From NCBI GenBank assembly GCA_029564595.1, contig JAKQPS010000136.1:1-64000 (forward strand): 64,000 bases of DNA, given 5' to 3'. The notes below the pieces were generated by a model, which worked only from the letters and a program-made list of their open reading frames with translations, had not been told where the DNA came from and did no database searches. The position numbers were made by a program, and so were the translations under genes. Numbering within the stretch: the stretch's first letter is position 1; every line of letters starts with the position of its first letter. Source of the DNA: a bacterium. Its GTDB lineage: Bacteria; UBP15; UBA6099. Shown in pieces: positions 1 to 8,538 of the stretch.

Positions 1-102
1 TTAAATCGCTGAAAAACGTTTCTATTATTGACAATTCTGTGATGTGGCTTAAAAACCCCACCGCTGTCGGTCTAAACCGTTTGTCTTGTTGACCGCTTCG
101 AG

Positions 103-1161
103 ATGATGGCAACTCAACATAATTTGCGGCTTTACATAAACGAGTTCGCGGGCATAGGCGCTGGATTCCTTTTCGGTCAGACCCTGACCGGGCTTAACGA
201 CTTCGTGATTCTCAACATCGGGGCGACTCTCGTGTTCGTAGCCTCTCTGATGTCAATACTGTTCTATCTGCGCGTGATACCGGCTCTCGTGTGCGCGATG
301 GCGCGCGTGATGAGGGCAACAATGCGCGCGTCCGGCGCCGAATCCCTCAGCGCCGCCATGTTCGTGTTCATGGGCATCGAATCCGTTACTGGACTCAAAA
401 AATACCTCAAAGAGATGACGACGTCGGAATTGTTCACGGTCATGACAGGGTTCATGGCGACGATCGCCGGCACGGTGATGGCCATATACGCGAGCGTGTT
501 CGGCGCGAGCGCTGGACACCTGCTGGCGGCGTCCATCATGAGCGCCCCGGCGGCCATTCTCATCTCGAAAATCATGATCCCCGAGACCGGGGAACCTTCC
601 ACCTGCGGCTCTATGGACTGGGGGTCTGTGAGGTCGGACGACTCGAACGTGATAGAAGCGGCGGCAAGCGGCGCGGCCGACGGCGTCAAACTCGCCATCA
701 ACATCGGCGCGATGCTCCTTGCCTTCATCGCCCTCATTGGCATGCTCGACGCGCTGCTCGGATACGCGGGCGCTCCACTCGGCGCCGAACTTTCCTTCCG
801 CAAAATCTCAGGATACGTCTTCGCGCCCGTCGCCTTCATCATGGGCGTCCCGTGGAGCGACTGCCTTGAAGTCGGACAACTCCTAGGCGTGAAAGTCATA
901 TTCAACGAATTCATAGCCTATCAGCAGATGCAAGGAATGGTCGCCGCCGGCAGCCTTAGCCCGCGCTCGACGACTATCGCCACGTACGCACTTTGCAGTT
1001 TCGCCAACTTCGGCAGCCTTGCCATCCTTATCGGCGGCGTAGCCGGACTTGCTCCGGAGCGAAAAAAAGAAGTCGCCCGCCTCGGCCTCAAAGCCCTTCT
1101 GGCAGGATTTCTCGCGGGCTGCATGACCGCCGCCATAGCCGGAGCCTTGGTCAACCACTGA
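103..1161 (+). CDS. CNT-family nucleoside transporter, N-terminally short
   Basis: Integral membrane protein (352 aa) of the concentrative nucleoside transporter family, which imports nucleosides with Na+ or H+. It follows the family from the first gate segment through the C-terminal core: SGAESLSAA, the MTxSELFxVMTG helix, SAPAAILISK, VPWSD, NEFIAY and a C-terminal ARLGLKALLAG. Family members are about 400-420 aa. Here the first two or three helices are absent, because an in-frame TAA lies at 73-75 and the ATG at 103 has only a weak ribosome site. The usual nucleobase-contact motif GQTEAPL reads GIESVTG (residues 91-97) with one residue deleted. It could be a real short variant or a gene whose 5' end was lost or frameshifted, since another frame is open from the window edge to about 92. 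Family assignment is firm; function and start are uncertain. Confidence 0.8.
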   Translation: MMATQHNLRLYINEFAGIGAGFLFGQTLTGLNDFVILNIGATLVFVASLMSILFYLRVIPALVCAMARVMRATMRASGAESLSAAMFVFMGIESVTGLKKYLKEMTTSELFTVMTGFMATIAGTVMAIYASVFGASAGHLLAASIMSAPAAILISKIMIPETGEPSTCGSMDWGSVRSDDSNVIEAAASGAADGVKLAINIGAMLLAFIALIGMLDALLGYAGAPLGAELSFRKISGYVFAPVAFIMGVPWSDCLEVGQLLGVKVIFNEFIAYQQMQGMVAAGSLSPRSTTIATYALCSFANFGSLAILIGGVAGLAPERKKEVARLGLKALLAGFLAGCMTAAIAGALVNH

Positions 1162-1374
1162 ACCCGCGCGGCGAAAGACAAAAATAACAAACGCGGCCTG
1201 CGCCGCCCTGTTTATGCTCCCGATAGATTGACATACGCAAAGAGAGGGTTAAAAATAAATACGCTCGGTTTGCCAGTCGCGGACCCGACGCAGACGCCGC
1301 CTCGGCGGCAAAGCGGTTCGCCTCAGTGGGAATTGCCTCAGTCGCGCGGCTCCGACAGCACAACCGGGTTAAGA

Positions 1375-1413
1375 GCGCTCATAGCTCAGATGGATAGAGC
1401 AACGGACTTCTAA
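1375..1413 (+). repeat. attL: left 39-bp tRNA-Arg half
   Basis: Identical over 39 bp to the first 39 nt of the intact tRNA-Arg(TCT) at 12590. It covers the acceptor 5' strand, D-arm, anticodon 5' stem and most of the anticodon loop, and then diverges after the loop TAA. It is presumably what remains of the original host tRNA 5' half after integration, now separated from its 3' half. Confidence 0.9.
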
Positions 1414-1605
1414 GGCTTAAAAGCGATATTCAAATATTCCAATAATCGAAGCAATTATTAAGTTGTGAAGCGGTTTTTTTTATTTGTAGACATAACCGCG
1501 AATCATGGTTTATCATGGTTTATCAGGGAGATAAATACACGTTTTAAACACACGCGCCGATTTTTTTTGTGGCAGGCGTGAACAACTTTTTAGGGTGGTG
1601 TTGGC
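1414..1605. repeat. Left-end non-coding segment with tandem 10-mers
   Basis: This 190-bp AT-rich stretch lies between attL and the first element gene. It holds a tandem 10-bp repeat, ATCATGGTTT, at 1502-1511 and 1512-1521, followed by a partial third unit. An inverted pair GCGGTT/AACCGC sits at 1470-1475 and 1494-1499. Repeats close to an attachment core are the usual form of integrase or excisionase arm sites, so that is the favoured reading. The first gene's promoter must also lie here, but no clear -35/-10 pair was found. Confidence 0.45.
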
Positions 1606-3141
1606 ATGAAACAAATGGACTATGACTTTCGAGATTATGAGGCCGAGGCCGACATTTTCAAGCGGCTTGATATTCTTGATTCTATCAAAAAAAGCGAGTT
1701 GGCGAAAATCGAAACCGAGCTTCGGAAACAACTTTCCGAGGTTGATAGAAGTTTAGATGATGCGGACAAACGCGCGGAGAAAGCAAAACATTTCAGAGCG
1801 ACTCAAGTGCAAATTACTGAGCTTAACGCGGTATTGCTTGAAAAGAAAAGAGAATGCGCAAAAGAGATTAGGGACGGTATTGACAATAGAAGTTTGTCAG
1901 AAGCGATGCTGGAGTCCGCACGAAATAAACTGATTGCCGCGATAGTAAACGACATTCGACAAGATGGAGCGCGCGTATTGCTAAAAAATCGAAATGCCGC
2001 GCAAATTGAGATGATACCGACTTCGCTTGAGCTTGTGCAGGATGATTATGAATATTATGCAAATTGTCGGGCGCGCTGGGCCGAAATCCGCGACGATGTT
2101 TTGTGCGGTTCTTGTCAAATGTTGTTTTTACTAGGTTATAATATTGTCAATCGCGAAAGAGTAAACATCGAGAACAACGAGATGTCCCGAAATTGTCGGC
2201 AAATGATACCCGATGCCATTGTCTTAAAAACCGATTTGTTGACTCAAGAACAGAGGAATAGCCTTGCGTCAGAAATACAGCAGCAGATTGACCGATTCGA
2301 CGGCGACGCTATCAATGATTTGGAGAAGCTTTCAAAATCGTTCGGCTCACTGCTCGATAAATTAAATTATTCAGAGGATGAACTTGAAAAACTTTTCATT
2401 GAGATTGCATCATGTTCAACTGACATCGCTAAAAAACGCTTCGCTCAAAGAATCGAGCAGATTGAGCGCCAACGGCAACGCTCATTAGAGCGCATTGAAC
2501 AAAACTTAAAGCGGCGGCCTACAGAAACGGCTCATGCGGATATTGAGCGAGACAGGGCGAACGCGCAGGCGGACAGACAGATTAAGCGTCAGCGGGAAAT
2601 CTTCGATGATGAAATAGCGCGCATTGAATTAAACACAAGCGGAGCAATGGCGGCGTTGACGGATAACCCGCGAATTGCCAATATGTTAGATATAATTGTG
2701 GGCCGTGACAAAGATAAGAGACAATTACTGATTCTCTATTTGATTGAGGCCGTCAGCAAATTTCAAAACAAGGATGTTGAAAAACTTCTTGGTATTAATA
2801 ATGTTAAAAGCTATTTTTTTAAAATATTAGAAAATGTTAGAAACAATAATGAGTCAAAGAAAAAAGACATTTTAGAACATCCTGAGCTATTAGAATTTTT
2901 CGATAGGCCTATTGCCGATATCGGGATTGAAAGAGTGATTGGTGAATGTAATTTGCATGACCTTATAAATATCGCGAAACAACACGACGATAACAAGGCG
3001 GTTGAATATTTGAGGGAGCATCTGGAAAGCTCACTCGCGAAAGATTCCGACATTAGAAAAAAAGTATTCGGAAAACGTCCAGCGAGTGCTACAGAAACGA
3101 TAGCGAGAATAAAGACTTATTGGAAATATCTTAACCATTGA
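1606..3141 (+). CDS. Coiled-coil protein of unknown function (element left-end cargo)
   Basis: Encodes 511 aa with no family that I recognise. It is highly charged and helical, with heptad-like stretches near residues 20-90 and 225-330 (rich in E, K, R, Q) and no signal peptide or membrane helix. The start ATG follows a GGGTGG-like ribosome site. It is more AT-rich than neighbouring chromosomal genes and than the terminase genes of the same element, suggesting separate acquisition. Its position, first inside attL and separated from the replication genes by a 120-bp gap, is where satellites and prophages often carry accessory genes such as phage-interference or defence functions. That role is inference from position only. 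Confidence 0.6.
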   Translation: MKQMDYDFRDYEAEADIFKRLDILDSIKKSELAKIETELRKQLSEVDRSLDDADKRAEKAKHFRATQVQITELNAVLLEKKRECAKEIRDGIDNRSLSEAMLESARNKLIAAIVNDIRQDGARVLLKNRNAAQIEMIPTSLELVQDDYEYYANCRARWAEIRDDVLCGSCQMLFLLGYNIVNRERVNIENNEMSRNCRQMIPDAIVLKTDLLTQEQRNSLASEIQQQIDRFDGDAINDLEKLSKSFGSLLDKLNYSEDELEKLFIEIASCSTDIAKKRFAQRIEQIERQRQRSLERIEQNLKRRPTETAHADIERDRANAQADRQIKRQREIFDDEIARIELNTSGAMAALTDNPRIANMLDIIVGRDKDKRQLLILYLIEAVSKFQNKDVEKLLGINNVKSYFFKILENVRNNNESKKKDILEHPELLEFFDRPIADIGIERVIGECNLHDLINIAKQHDDNKAVEYLREHLESSLAKDSDIRKKVFGKRPASATETIARIKTYWKYLNH

Positions 3142-3263
3142 GGCGTTTTTTAGGCGCGATATAACTATTTTAAAAACCCCGTAAAAATCCGGCTTAAACC
3201 GAACTCTTCTCTAGTATAACGGATGGATGGCGAAACATTTTTTCATCCGAGAGGGGCGGTTTT

Positions 3264-3452
3264 ATGGACGGACGCGAATTAAAAGCCAGCATTATCCGGC
3301 GCGGCTTGCGGCTCTGGGATGTTTCGGCTTATACCCAAATGCCGTATAGCAAATTATCCGCGATTTGCAACAACAGGCAAGACGCGACGCCAACGGAACT
3401 GGCGCGAATCAACGCGGCGATTGAGACACTGGCGGGAGAGCGCGAGAGATGA
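3264..3452 (+). CDS. Small XRE/Cro-like helix-turn-helix regulator
   Basis: 62-aa protein consisting of little more than one HTH-type unit: a first helix (LKASIIRRGLRLWDVS), then a turn and a recognition-like helix (MPYSKLSAICNNRQ), then a third helix. It is probably a DNA-binding repressor or Cro-like switch for the element. The start is preceded by GAGAGGGGCGG. Upstream, at 3165-3263, there is a TAGTATAAC -10-like element and a small inverted pair GGATG/CATCC that could be an operator. The 3' end overlaps the next ATG by 4 bp, indicating translational coupling. Confidence 0.6.
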   Translation: MDGRELKASIIRRGLRLWDVSAYTQMPYSKLSAICNNRQDATPTELARINAAIETLAGERER

Positions 3453-3649
3453 ACGCGACGCAAGTTGACAGATACATCGACTACGGGCAAGCGGCGGAGT
3501 TGTTGTCTCTGTCCGTCGGCTCGCTTCGGAACTTGGTTAGTGAGAAAAAAATCTCTCATTTCAAAATCGGCGCGCGCGTAAGATTCAGCGTCTCCGAACT
3601 GCACAAGTTCATGCACGAAAACAAGGTTGAAGCGAGGACAGATAGATGA
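3449..3649 (+). CDS. Excisionase/AlpA-like winged-helix protein
   Basis: 66-aa MerR/excisionase-type DNA-binding protein. The family pattern is visible: YIDYGQAAELLSLSVGSLRNLV (HTH), then a short wing IGARVRFSVSEL and the tail helix HKFMHENK. Such proteins act as recombination directionality factors with tyrosine integrases or as activators of satellite genes (AlpA in P4-like elements). It overlaps the previous gene and the next by 4 bp each, so it is expressed with the replication genes. Family call is good; excision versus activation role is undecided. Confidence 0.75.
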   Translation: MNATQVDRYIDYGQAAELLSLSVGSLRNLVSEKKISHFKIGARVRFSVSELHKFMHENKVEARTDR

Positions 3650-4455
3650 CTGGCGGCTACGAAAAGCCATATACGCCGATCCCGAACGATGTTTTTGACG
3701 CGACGATAAAAGCGCGGCTGACGGCTGGCGAACTAAAAGCCTTGATTGTGTTATGGCGGCTCACGCATGGATTCTCGAATTGGCGGGACAATCCTACGGA
3801 TATCCGCATGAGCGCGCAACGGCTTGCGTCAATGGCCAACTTGAGACTTGAGACAGCCAACAACGCACTTTGGGGACTTCACGAAAAGAACATCGTCATA
3901 AGAACTCGCGGCCATGTGAAAATGAATGACCTAGAGGGCTGGAATATACCGGAAACCGGAACAAATAAATATGCCGGAAACCGGTATATTGATATACCGG
4001 AAACCGGTATAAAAATCATACCGGAAAGCGTAACAAAAACCGCCGACATTAATAAGGATGTTTTAAATAAAAGAAATAAATCTTCTAAAGAAAGCCGCGT
4101 CGCCAAAAACGCGCCGCCCGCGCTGGCAACAATTATCCGCCAATATTTCAATGAACGCTTCGAGGCGAAGCATGGCTCTAAACCCGCCATGCCGTCAAAA
4201 TCTAATGTTCTTGCTGTCAACACTCGCATGAAGCAACTTTTAAAAGAAAATCCTGCGCAATACACGGAATCATTTTTCAAAGAACTCATTGACCATTTTT
4301 TAAGTTGTGGGAGACCTAACAGCTTATCGGCCATGCTTCACGAAACATGGTTGACCGAATACCTATCACGACGCAATACCGGAAGCAAGCAGCGAAAGGA
4401 CATAAACGCCGATCTTCAAAGCTGGCGCGACCAGCAACCGACCGGCGAAATCTAA
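3646..4455 (+). CDS. Phage replication protein O-like initiator
   Basis: 269 aa. The N-terminal part (residues 1-95: YTPIPNDVFDATI, LTAGELKALIVLWRLTHG, MSAQRLASMANL, ALWGLHEKNIV) is the winged-helix O-type replication initiator domain found in lambda-like phages, which binds origin iterons and recruits the helicase loader. The middle (residues about 100-125) contains three IPETG-like repeats because the gene itself carries origin iterons at 3946-4030. The C-terminal part resembles a loader/helicase interaction region. It starts within the stop of the previous gene (ATGA) and is followed by a DnaC-like loader, the same O-P style order as in lambdoid phages. Confidence 0.75.
   Translation: MTGGYEKPYTPIPNDVFDATIKARLTAGELKALIVLWRLTHGFSNWRDNPTDIRMSAQRLASMANLRLETANNALWGLHEKNIVIRTRGHVKMNDLEGWNIPETGTNKYAGNRYIDIPETGIKIIPESVTKTADINKDVLNKRNKSSKESRVAKNAPPALATIIRQYFNERFEAKHGSKPAMPSKSNVLAVNTRMKQLLKENPAQYTESFFKELIDHFLSCGRPNSLSAMLHETWLTEYLSRRNTGSKQRKDINADLQSWRDQQPTGEI
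3946..4090. other. Putative replication origin: four iterons plus AT-rich segment
   Basis: Four copies of a 13-17-bp motif, core ATACCGGAAACCGGTAT, begin at 3946, 3971 (ATGCCGG variant), 3994 and 4018 (last unit degenerate, GAAAGCG). Spacing is 23-25 bp, roughly 2.3 helical turns. The motif is itself palindromic around CCGG. Directly downstream, 4031-4090 is strongly AT-rich (TTAATAAGGATGTTTTAAATAA region) and would serve as an unwinding element. Iterons inside the initiator gene followed by an AT-rich stretch is the arrangement of lambda ori. Confidence 0.75.
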
Positions 4456-4471
4456 TTGAGGTGAAAAAGTC

Positions 4472-5335
4472 ATGGGATTTGAAATCGACCAATATGTAGA
4501 GGATTTGAAAAAAATCCGAGCCATTATAGATGCCGGTGAAAAGGATTCAGCGCCTGCTGAAATCATGGCGGAGTTGAAGCGGCTCGAATCGGATACCGAA
4601 TATGAAAGACTTTGCTTTGAGGCCGCAGAGCCGAGCATTAACCGATCTGGGTTGCCGCCGAAACTGCGAAACATTGAGTTAAACGACCTTGTCGAAACCG
4701 ATGGCAACCGAGACGCCTTTGCAGCGGCAAAACAATTTGTCAAAAAATCGCATGAACTTTTACAACAGGGACGCGGGCTATTTTTAACAGGCCCTGCCGG
4801 TTGCGGGAAATCCGCACTCGCGGCGGTCATGCTAAAAGAGGTTGTCCGTCATAACACACAAGCCGAGCGGTTGACGTATCGACCAGCGCGCATGGTCGAA
4901 TACGACCAAATAACGAAAGAACCGTATTTATCGAAAGAATGGCATTTGAGTTCAAAACGAGCCAATAACTCTTTTACCGAAACAATCCATGCTCGGTTCA
5001 TTCAAACGGCGAAATGGTTGAAGTCTCTCCGCGACGCTATGAACGCGCCATTAGACCCGGAAGCAACGAAATATGATGCTGGCTGTTATTTGCACGAATC
5101 CACAAAATTAGTTGTTCTTGACGACGTTGGAACTGAATACCCGACAGACTGGGCACGTGAGCAAATATATCTCTTAATTGACGACCTATACACGGCTCAA
5201 ATATCCATTATTGGAACATCCAACTTATCGCTAAATAAGCTACGCGATGTCATAGGCGAACGAGCGGCGGACAGGCTCTCCGAAATGTGTGCTGTCCGAG
5301 TTATGACAAATCCATCGTGGAGGCAAAAAAGTTAA
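4472..5335 (+). CDS. DnaC/IstB-like helicase-loader ATPase
   Basis: 287-aa AAA+ ATPase. Walker A GPAGCGKS lies at residues about 107-114, Walker B LVVLDDVG at about 212-219, and a sensor-1-like GTSNLS precedes an arginine-finger region GERAADRLSEM. This matches DnaC/DnaI-type loaders that place the replicative helicase at an origin opened by the initiator encoded just upstream. The N-terminal 90 residues are helical and family-variable. GAGGTG ribosome site precedes the ATG. Together with the O-like protein it makes a self-contained initiation module that would borrow host DnaB. Confidence 0.8.
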   Translation: MGFEIDQYVEDLKKIRAIIDAGEKDSAPAEIMAELKRLESDTEYERLCFEAAEPSINRSGLPPKLRNIELNDLVETDGNRDAFAAAKQFVKKSHELLQQGRGLFLTGPAGCGKSALAAVMLKEVVRHNTQAERLTYRPARMVEYDQITKEPYLSKEWHLSSKRANNSFTETIHARFIQTAKWLKSLRDAMNAPLDPEATKYDAGCYLHESTKLVVLDDVGTEYPTDWAREQIYLLIDDLYTAQISIIGTSNLSLNKLRDVIGERAADRLSEMCAVRVMTNPSWRQKS

Positions 5336-5532
5336 TGTCTATGGCTGATATAGCTATATCAAATACCTGCATCGGCAGGCCGAGGGCGCGGCTGACGCTC
5401 CATCGGGGCGGCGGCTTGAGCGTGAAACTGACTGTATATGCGTTGCGCCCCTCTGGTCAACGCATAATTTTGCAAGCAACGAAAGGAATAATTAAACATG
5501 GAAACCGACAAAATAAACGATTGTGTTTTTAG
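5335..5532 (+). CDS. Small unknown protein between loader and TerS
   Basis: 65 aa if started at the ATG that overlaps the loader stop (TAATG); a second ATG follows at 5341. It is basic, with a strand-rich centre (ARLTLHRGGGLSVKLTVYAL), and I recognise no family. Its 3' end overlaps the next gene by 35 bp, so it may be a genuine coupled gene or a chance open frame. It is the only candidate gene between 5335 and 5498. Confidence 0.4.
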   Translation: MSMADIAISNTCIGRPRARLTLHRGGGLSVKLTVYALRPSGQRIILQATKGIIKHGNRQNKRLCF

Positions 5533-6547
5533 TGTGTATTCCGACGCGGGACATGAGCGCGAAATGCCGCTTACGCGCGCGCGCGAGGTTGACGCTTCCG
5601 GCTCCGGGGATGTCTCCGGCGTGAACACAACCAAAGCGGCGACCATGACCGCCGCCGAACTCGAAAACGCCGAGGTAGTGAACAGCGACGCCATGAATGA
5701 ATCAGGCTCCGGGGCGGACGTGGAGCATGAGGTTGAGGGCGGTTGTTGCATGGGCGGCAAGGCTCTCTCCGGGGAATGTTCATGCGGTGGAATATGCGCG
5801 CATGACAGCCGACCAGAGAAGGCGGAACCGAGCGCGGCGAACGCTCAAGAGGCTGGCGCGGATGTCGGCGTAAGCGTTGACCAACTGGGCGACGTTTCGA
5901 GCGTGAATCAGGCGAAACCACAGAGCGCGGCGGAAAGCTGCTCCAGAGGGCGCACAGAGGCCACAAACAAGGCTCCAGAGGGACAACGCGCGGGAGTATC
6001 CAACTTGCGGCAATATGCCGACCCTGCCGGACACGCGGCGGCTATTGCCGAGCGCAACCGAACCGAACCGGCGGGCTTGATTCATGGGCTATGGGGATTC
6101 AAGAGAGGCGGCGGCGTTAGATGTCTTGATTCAACTTGTCCGATGATTCAGCGCGAACAATGCGAGTTTGCCGAGATTGCCGACAAGGGCGCTTGCATGG
6201 TTGTCTCCGACTACGAAGAAAGACGCTTTGAGCAAGTCATGGCTATTGATTGGATACGGCCAACCGACGCGCCGACGGCTAGGGTTTTGATAAAAAATGA
6301 AATCCTTATCGGGTTGTGTGAATCATGGTTTATGAGAAGCGGACATTTCAAGCGGCGCAAGGGCGAAAATCCAGCAATAGGAATATATCAAACCGCTCTC
6401 CGGGCTTATGCGGCGGCGGCGGATGCTTTAGGACTGAACCCGGCGGCAAGGCAACGGCTAGGGCTTGACGCTCTCCGGGGCGAAACCCTTATGTCTCAAA
6501 TTATGAAAGGACAACAGAATAATGAGAATACCGAAAACGCCGATTGA
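5498..6547 (+). CDS. Putative terminase small subunit (P27-like C-terminus)
   Basis: 349 aa. The first ~170 residues are low-complexity, acidic and Ala/Gly-rich, with a Cys cluster near residues 80-105. The middle holds a second Cys group (CLDSTC, then C seven residues later and C after nine more; residues about 208-232) that could bind zinc or an Fe-S cluster. The C-terminal 90 residues (IYQTALRAYAAAADALGL then NPAARQRLGL) resemble P27-family small terminases, which recognise the packaging site. It lies immediately before the large-subunit gene and overlaps it by 26 bp, the usual TerS-TerL arrangement. The identification rests on that context plus the C-terminal resemblance. Confidence 0.6.
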   Translation: METDKINDCVFSVYSDAGHEREMPLTRAREVDASGSGDVSGVNTTKAATMTAAELENAEVVNSDAMNESGSGADVEHEVEGGCCMGGKALSGECSCGGICAHDSRPEKAEPSAANAQEAGADVGVSVDQLGDVSSVNQAKPQSAAESCSRGRTEATNKAPEGQRAGVSNLRQYADPAGHAAAIAERNRTEPAGLIHGLWGFKRGGGVRCLDSTCPMIQREQCEFAEIADKGACMVVSDYEERRFEQVMAIDWIRPTDAPTARVLIKNEILIGLCESWFMRSGHFKRRKGENPAIGIYQTALRAYAAAADALGLNPAARQRLGLDALRGETLMSQIMKGQQNNENTENAD

Positions 6548-7967
6548 GTTTTTAGGTCGATATTATCATCCCGACCTAGACAGACCGGAGTTGTCTTTCA
6601 ACAAACTAGGCGAACAATGGCAAACCGATATTTTCATTGCGCCATACTTCGAGCCGCGAATTGAAAGAATCTACGCCGAGGCTCCGCGCGACTGGGACAA
6701 GACCGGATTGATTGCCGCGTGTGCGTTCGCGCAATGCTTTTACAAGGCCGGAATAATAGTCCGAGTATATGCCGCCGACAGCGACCAAGCCGCAATAGTC
6801 AGGGACAGCATTGAGCGGCGCATATTGAATCATCATCCAGAGTTGAAGCATGACGTTGAACTACAGGCGCGAGTTATTAAGTTTGCAAACGGCTCGCGGC
6901 TTATCATCGAGGCGGCGGACGCTGACAGCGCATTCGGCAAGCAACAGGATGTCGCAATCGTGGATGAACTTCACGTTTGGAAGTCTCCGAATCATCAGCG
7001 GCTATATGAATCAATCGTCAGTAAGGGACGAACAAAAGTTGTCATTTTAACAAATGCCGGAACATCTAAAAGCGGGCTTTGTTGGGATGTCCGCGAGGCG
7101 TTGCGCGTGGAGTATGAGGCAGACCCGCAAGGTTGGGTTTTCTGGTTTTCAGCAGAGGCCGACCCATACTTGCCGTCATGGTTGACGCCGGAAAGATTAG
7201 AACGGCGACGGCGCGAACTTCCGCCCGGAGTTTTCAAGCGGCTCCATCTTTGCCAGTGGGGAGCGGGCGGCGACTTGTTTTTGCCGGAACACGTTGAAAC
7301 CTGCAAGCGACCCGGCTTGCATTATGTATCCGAGGATGACGGCGGCGGAGTGCTCGCGCTGGACTTCGGGCGCGTGAAAGATTGGACGGCGGGCGCGGTT
7401 GTAAAAAACGTCGGCGGCTCTATCCGAGTGCTACATACGCAAACATGGCGCGGCTCGCATAAAAAGCCAGTGCAAACAAGCGTCGCGCTGGAATACGCCG
7501 AGCGCGGCTTTCAAGACTTCGGCGTATCAAAGGCAATCATTGAGAGCTGGCAAATGGCAAGCGTTTGCGAGCGGCTGACGGCGCGTTACGGCAACGCGCG
7601 AGTGATTGAGTTTAAGCCGTCGCAACAGAGCGTCGCGGCCATGTCGAAAACATTTTACGACCTTGTGACCGGCGGCGCGTTGAACTTCCCGCCCGACCCG
7701 GCGTTGGAGCGCGAGTTGTTGGAACTTGAGGCCGAGGAATCAGGCGCGGACAAATCGCAATTCAAGATTGTTTACAGGCGACGCGCGGGCGGACTAGGAC
7801 ACGGCGACCGGACGCGGGCGGTTATGATGGCGGCTTACTTCGCAGACCAACAACGACCATCGAGGCCGATGGCCGAGATACTGGCGGGCATTGCGAGCGG
7901 AGAGCCGCGAATATCGTTTGACGATGGCAGTAGTTTTATTGGTGGCGGCAAGCCGGATGTTTGGTAA
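6522..7967 (+). CDS. Phage terminase large subunit
   Basis: 481-aa packaging motor/nuclease. The ATPase half shows an adenine-binding region (LGEQWQTDIF), a divergent Walker A APRDWDKTGL (residues about 55-64), Walker B VAIVDELH (about 144-151) and coupling motif VILTNAGT. The nuclease half shows VLALDFGRVKD (about 275-285) and a late acidic site GHGDRTRAVMMAA. Length is typical for TerL. It cuts concatemers and pumps DNA into a procapsid in complex with TerS and a portal. No portal or capsid gene follows, so any functional use would need particles from another phage. Confidence 0.85.
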   Translation: MRIPKTPIEFLGRYYHPDLDRPELSFNKLGEQWQTDIFIAPYFEPRIERIYAEAPRDWDKTGLIAACAFAQCFYKAGIIVRVYAADSDQAAIVRDSIERRILNHHPELKHDVELQARVIKFANGSRLIIEAADADSAFGKQQDVAIVDELHVWKSPNHQRLYESIVSKGRTKVVILTNAGTSKSGLCWDVREALRVEYEADPQGWVFWFSAEADPYLPSWLTPERLERRRRELPPGVFKRLHLCQWGAGGDLFLPEHVETCKRPGLHYVSEDDGGGVLALDFGRVKDWTAGAVVKNVGGSIRVLHTQTWRGSHKKPVQTSVALEYAERGFQDFGVSKAIIESWQMASVCERLTARYGNARVIEFKPSQQSVAAMSKTFYDLVTGGALNFPPDPALERELLELEAEESGADKSQFKIVYRRRAGGLGHGDRTRAVMMAAYFADQQRPSRPMAEILAGIASGEPRISFDDGSSFIGGGKPDVW

Positions 7968-8538
7968 AAAAGCAACCAGCGGCGGCATGACCGCCGATTG
8001 GAATATTTCAATGAGCGAGGTACATGAGATGGAGTGCGAAAGAGTATCAATCTATACAATGAAAGTCGGGGCGACGGTTGTGAAACCGGCTCCGAGGCCT
8101 AAACCGACTCCGGCGGCGAAACCGGACAACAGCAACACGGCTCGAATATTCGAGCGCGCAATATCTCAAATTAAGGCAGGCCGCGACCGGGGCGAAGTTA
8201 CCGAATCTGTTAGGCGCGAGGTGGAACAAGACCGCCGCAGTAATTGGAGCGCGGACGATGAAAAGAGAGCGAGGACTTACGCGGCCAAACGCGGGCTTAA
8301 TCTGGATGACTCGCGGGAATACGGCAAGGCAGTAATAGCGGTTTGTTCGGACGCCGACGTGATAGAGGCTGACGACCCGGTTGTGAAGCGTTGCGCGGAG
8401 TTGAAGCTAAACGCCGACAATTTCAAGAATTACTCACGCGTTGCTGGAGAGATTTTTGAATATGACTTACAGACTGGCGGAACACGTTTGAAACCAAATT
8501 TTGCGCGGCTTGCGCTGAAAGGGAGCGTCAGAGTATGA
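7957..8538 (+). CDS. Unknown element protein after TerL
   Basis: 193 aa if started at the ATG overlapping the TerL stop. Starts at 7987, 8011 and 8029 are also in frame, and the last has the best ribosome site (GAGG eight bases upstream). The sequence has a Pro/Lys-rich linker (VKPAPRPKPTPAAKP) followed by a charged helical segment and a mixed C-terminal half. No family recognised. It overlaps the next gene by 4 bp, so it belongs to the packaging transcription unit. Confidence 0.55.
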   Translation: MFGKKATSGGMTADWNISMSEVHEMECERVSIYTMKVGATVVKPAPRPKPTPAAKPDNSNTARIFERAISQIKAGRDRGEVTESVRREVEQDRRSNWSADDEKRARTYAAKRGLNLDDSREYGKAVIAVCSDADVIEADDPVVKRCAELKLNADNFKNYSRVAGEIFEYDLQTGGTRLKPNFARLALKGSVRV

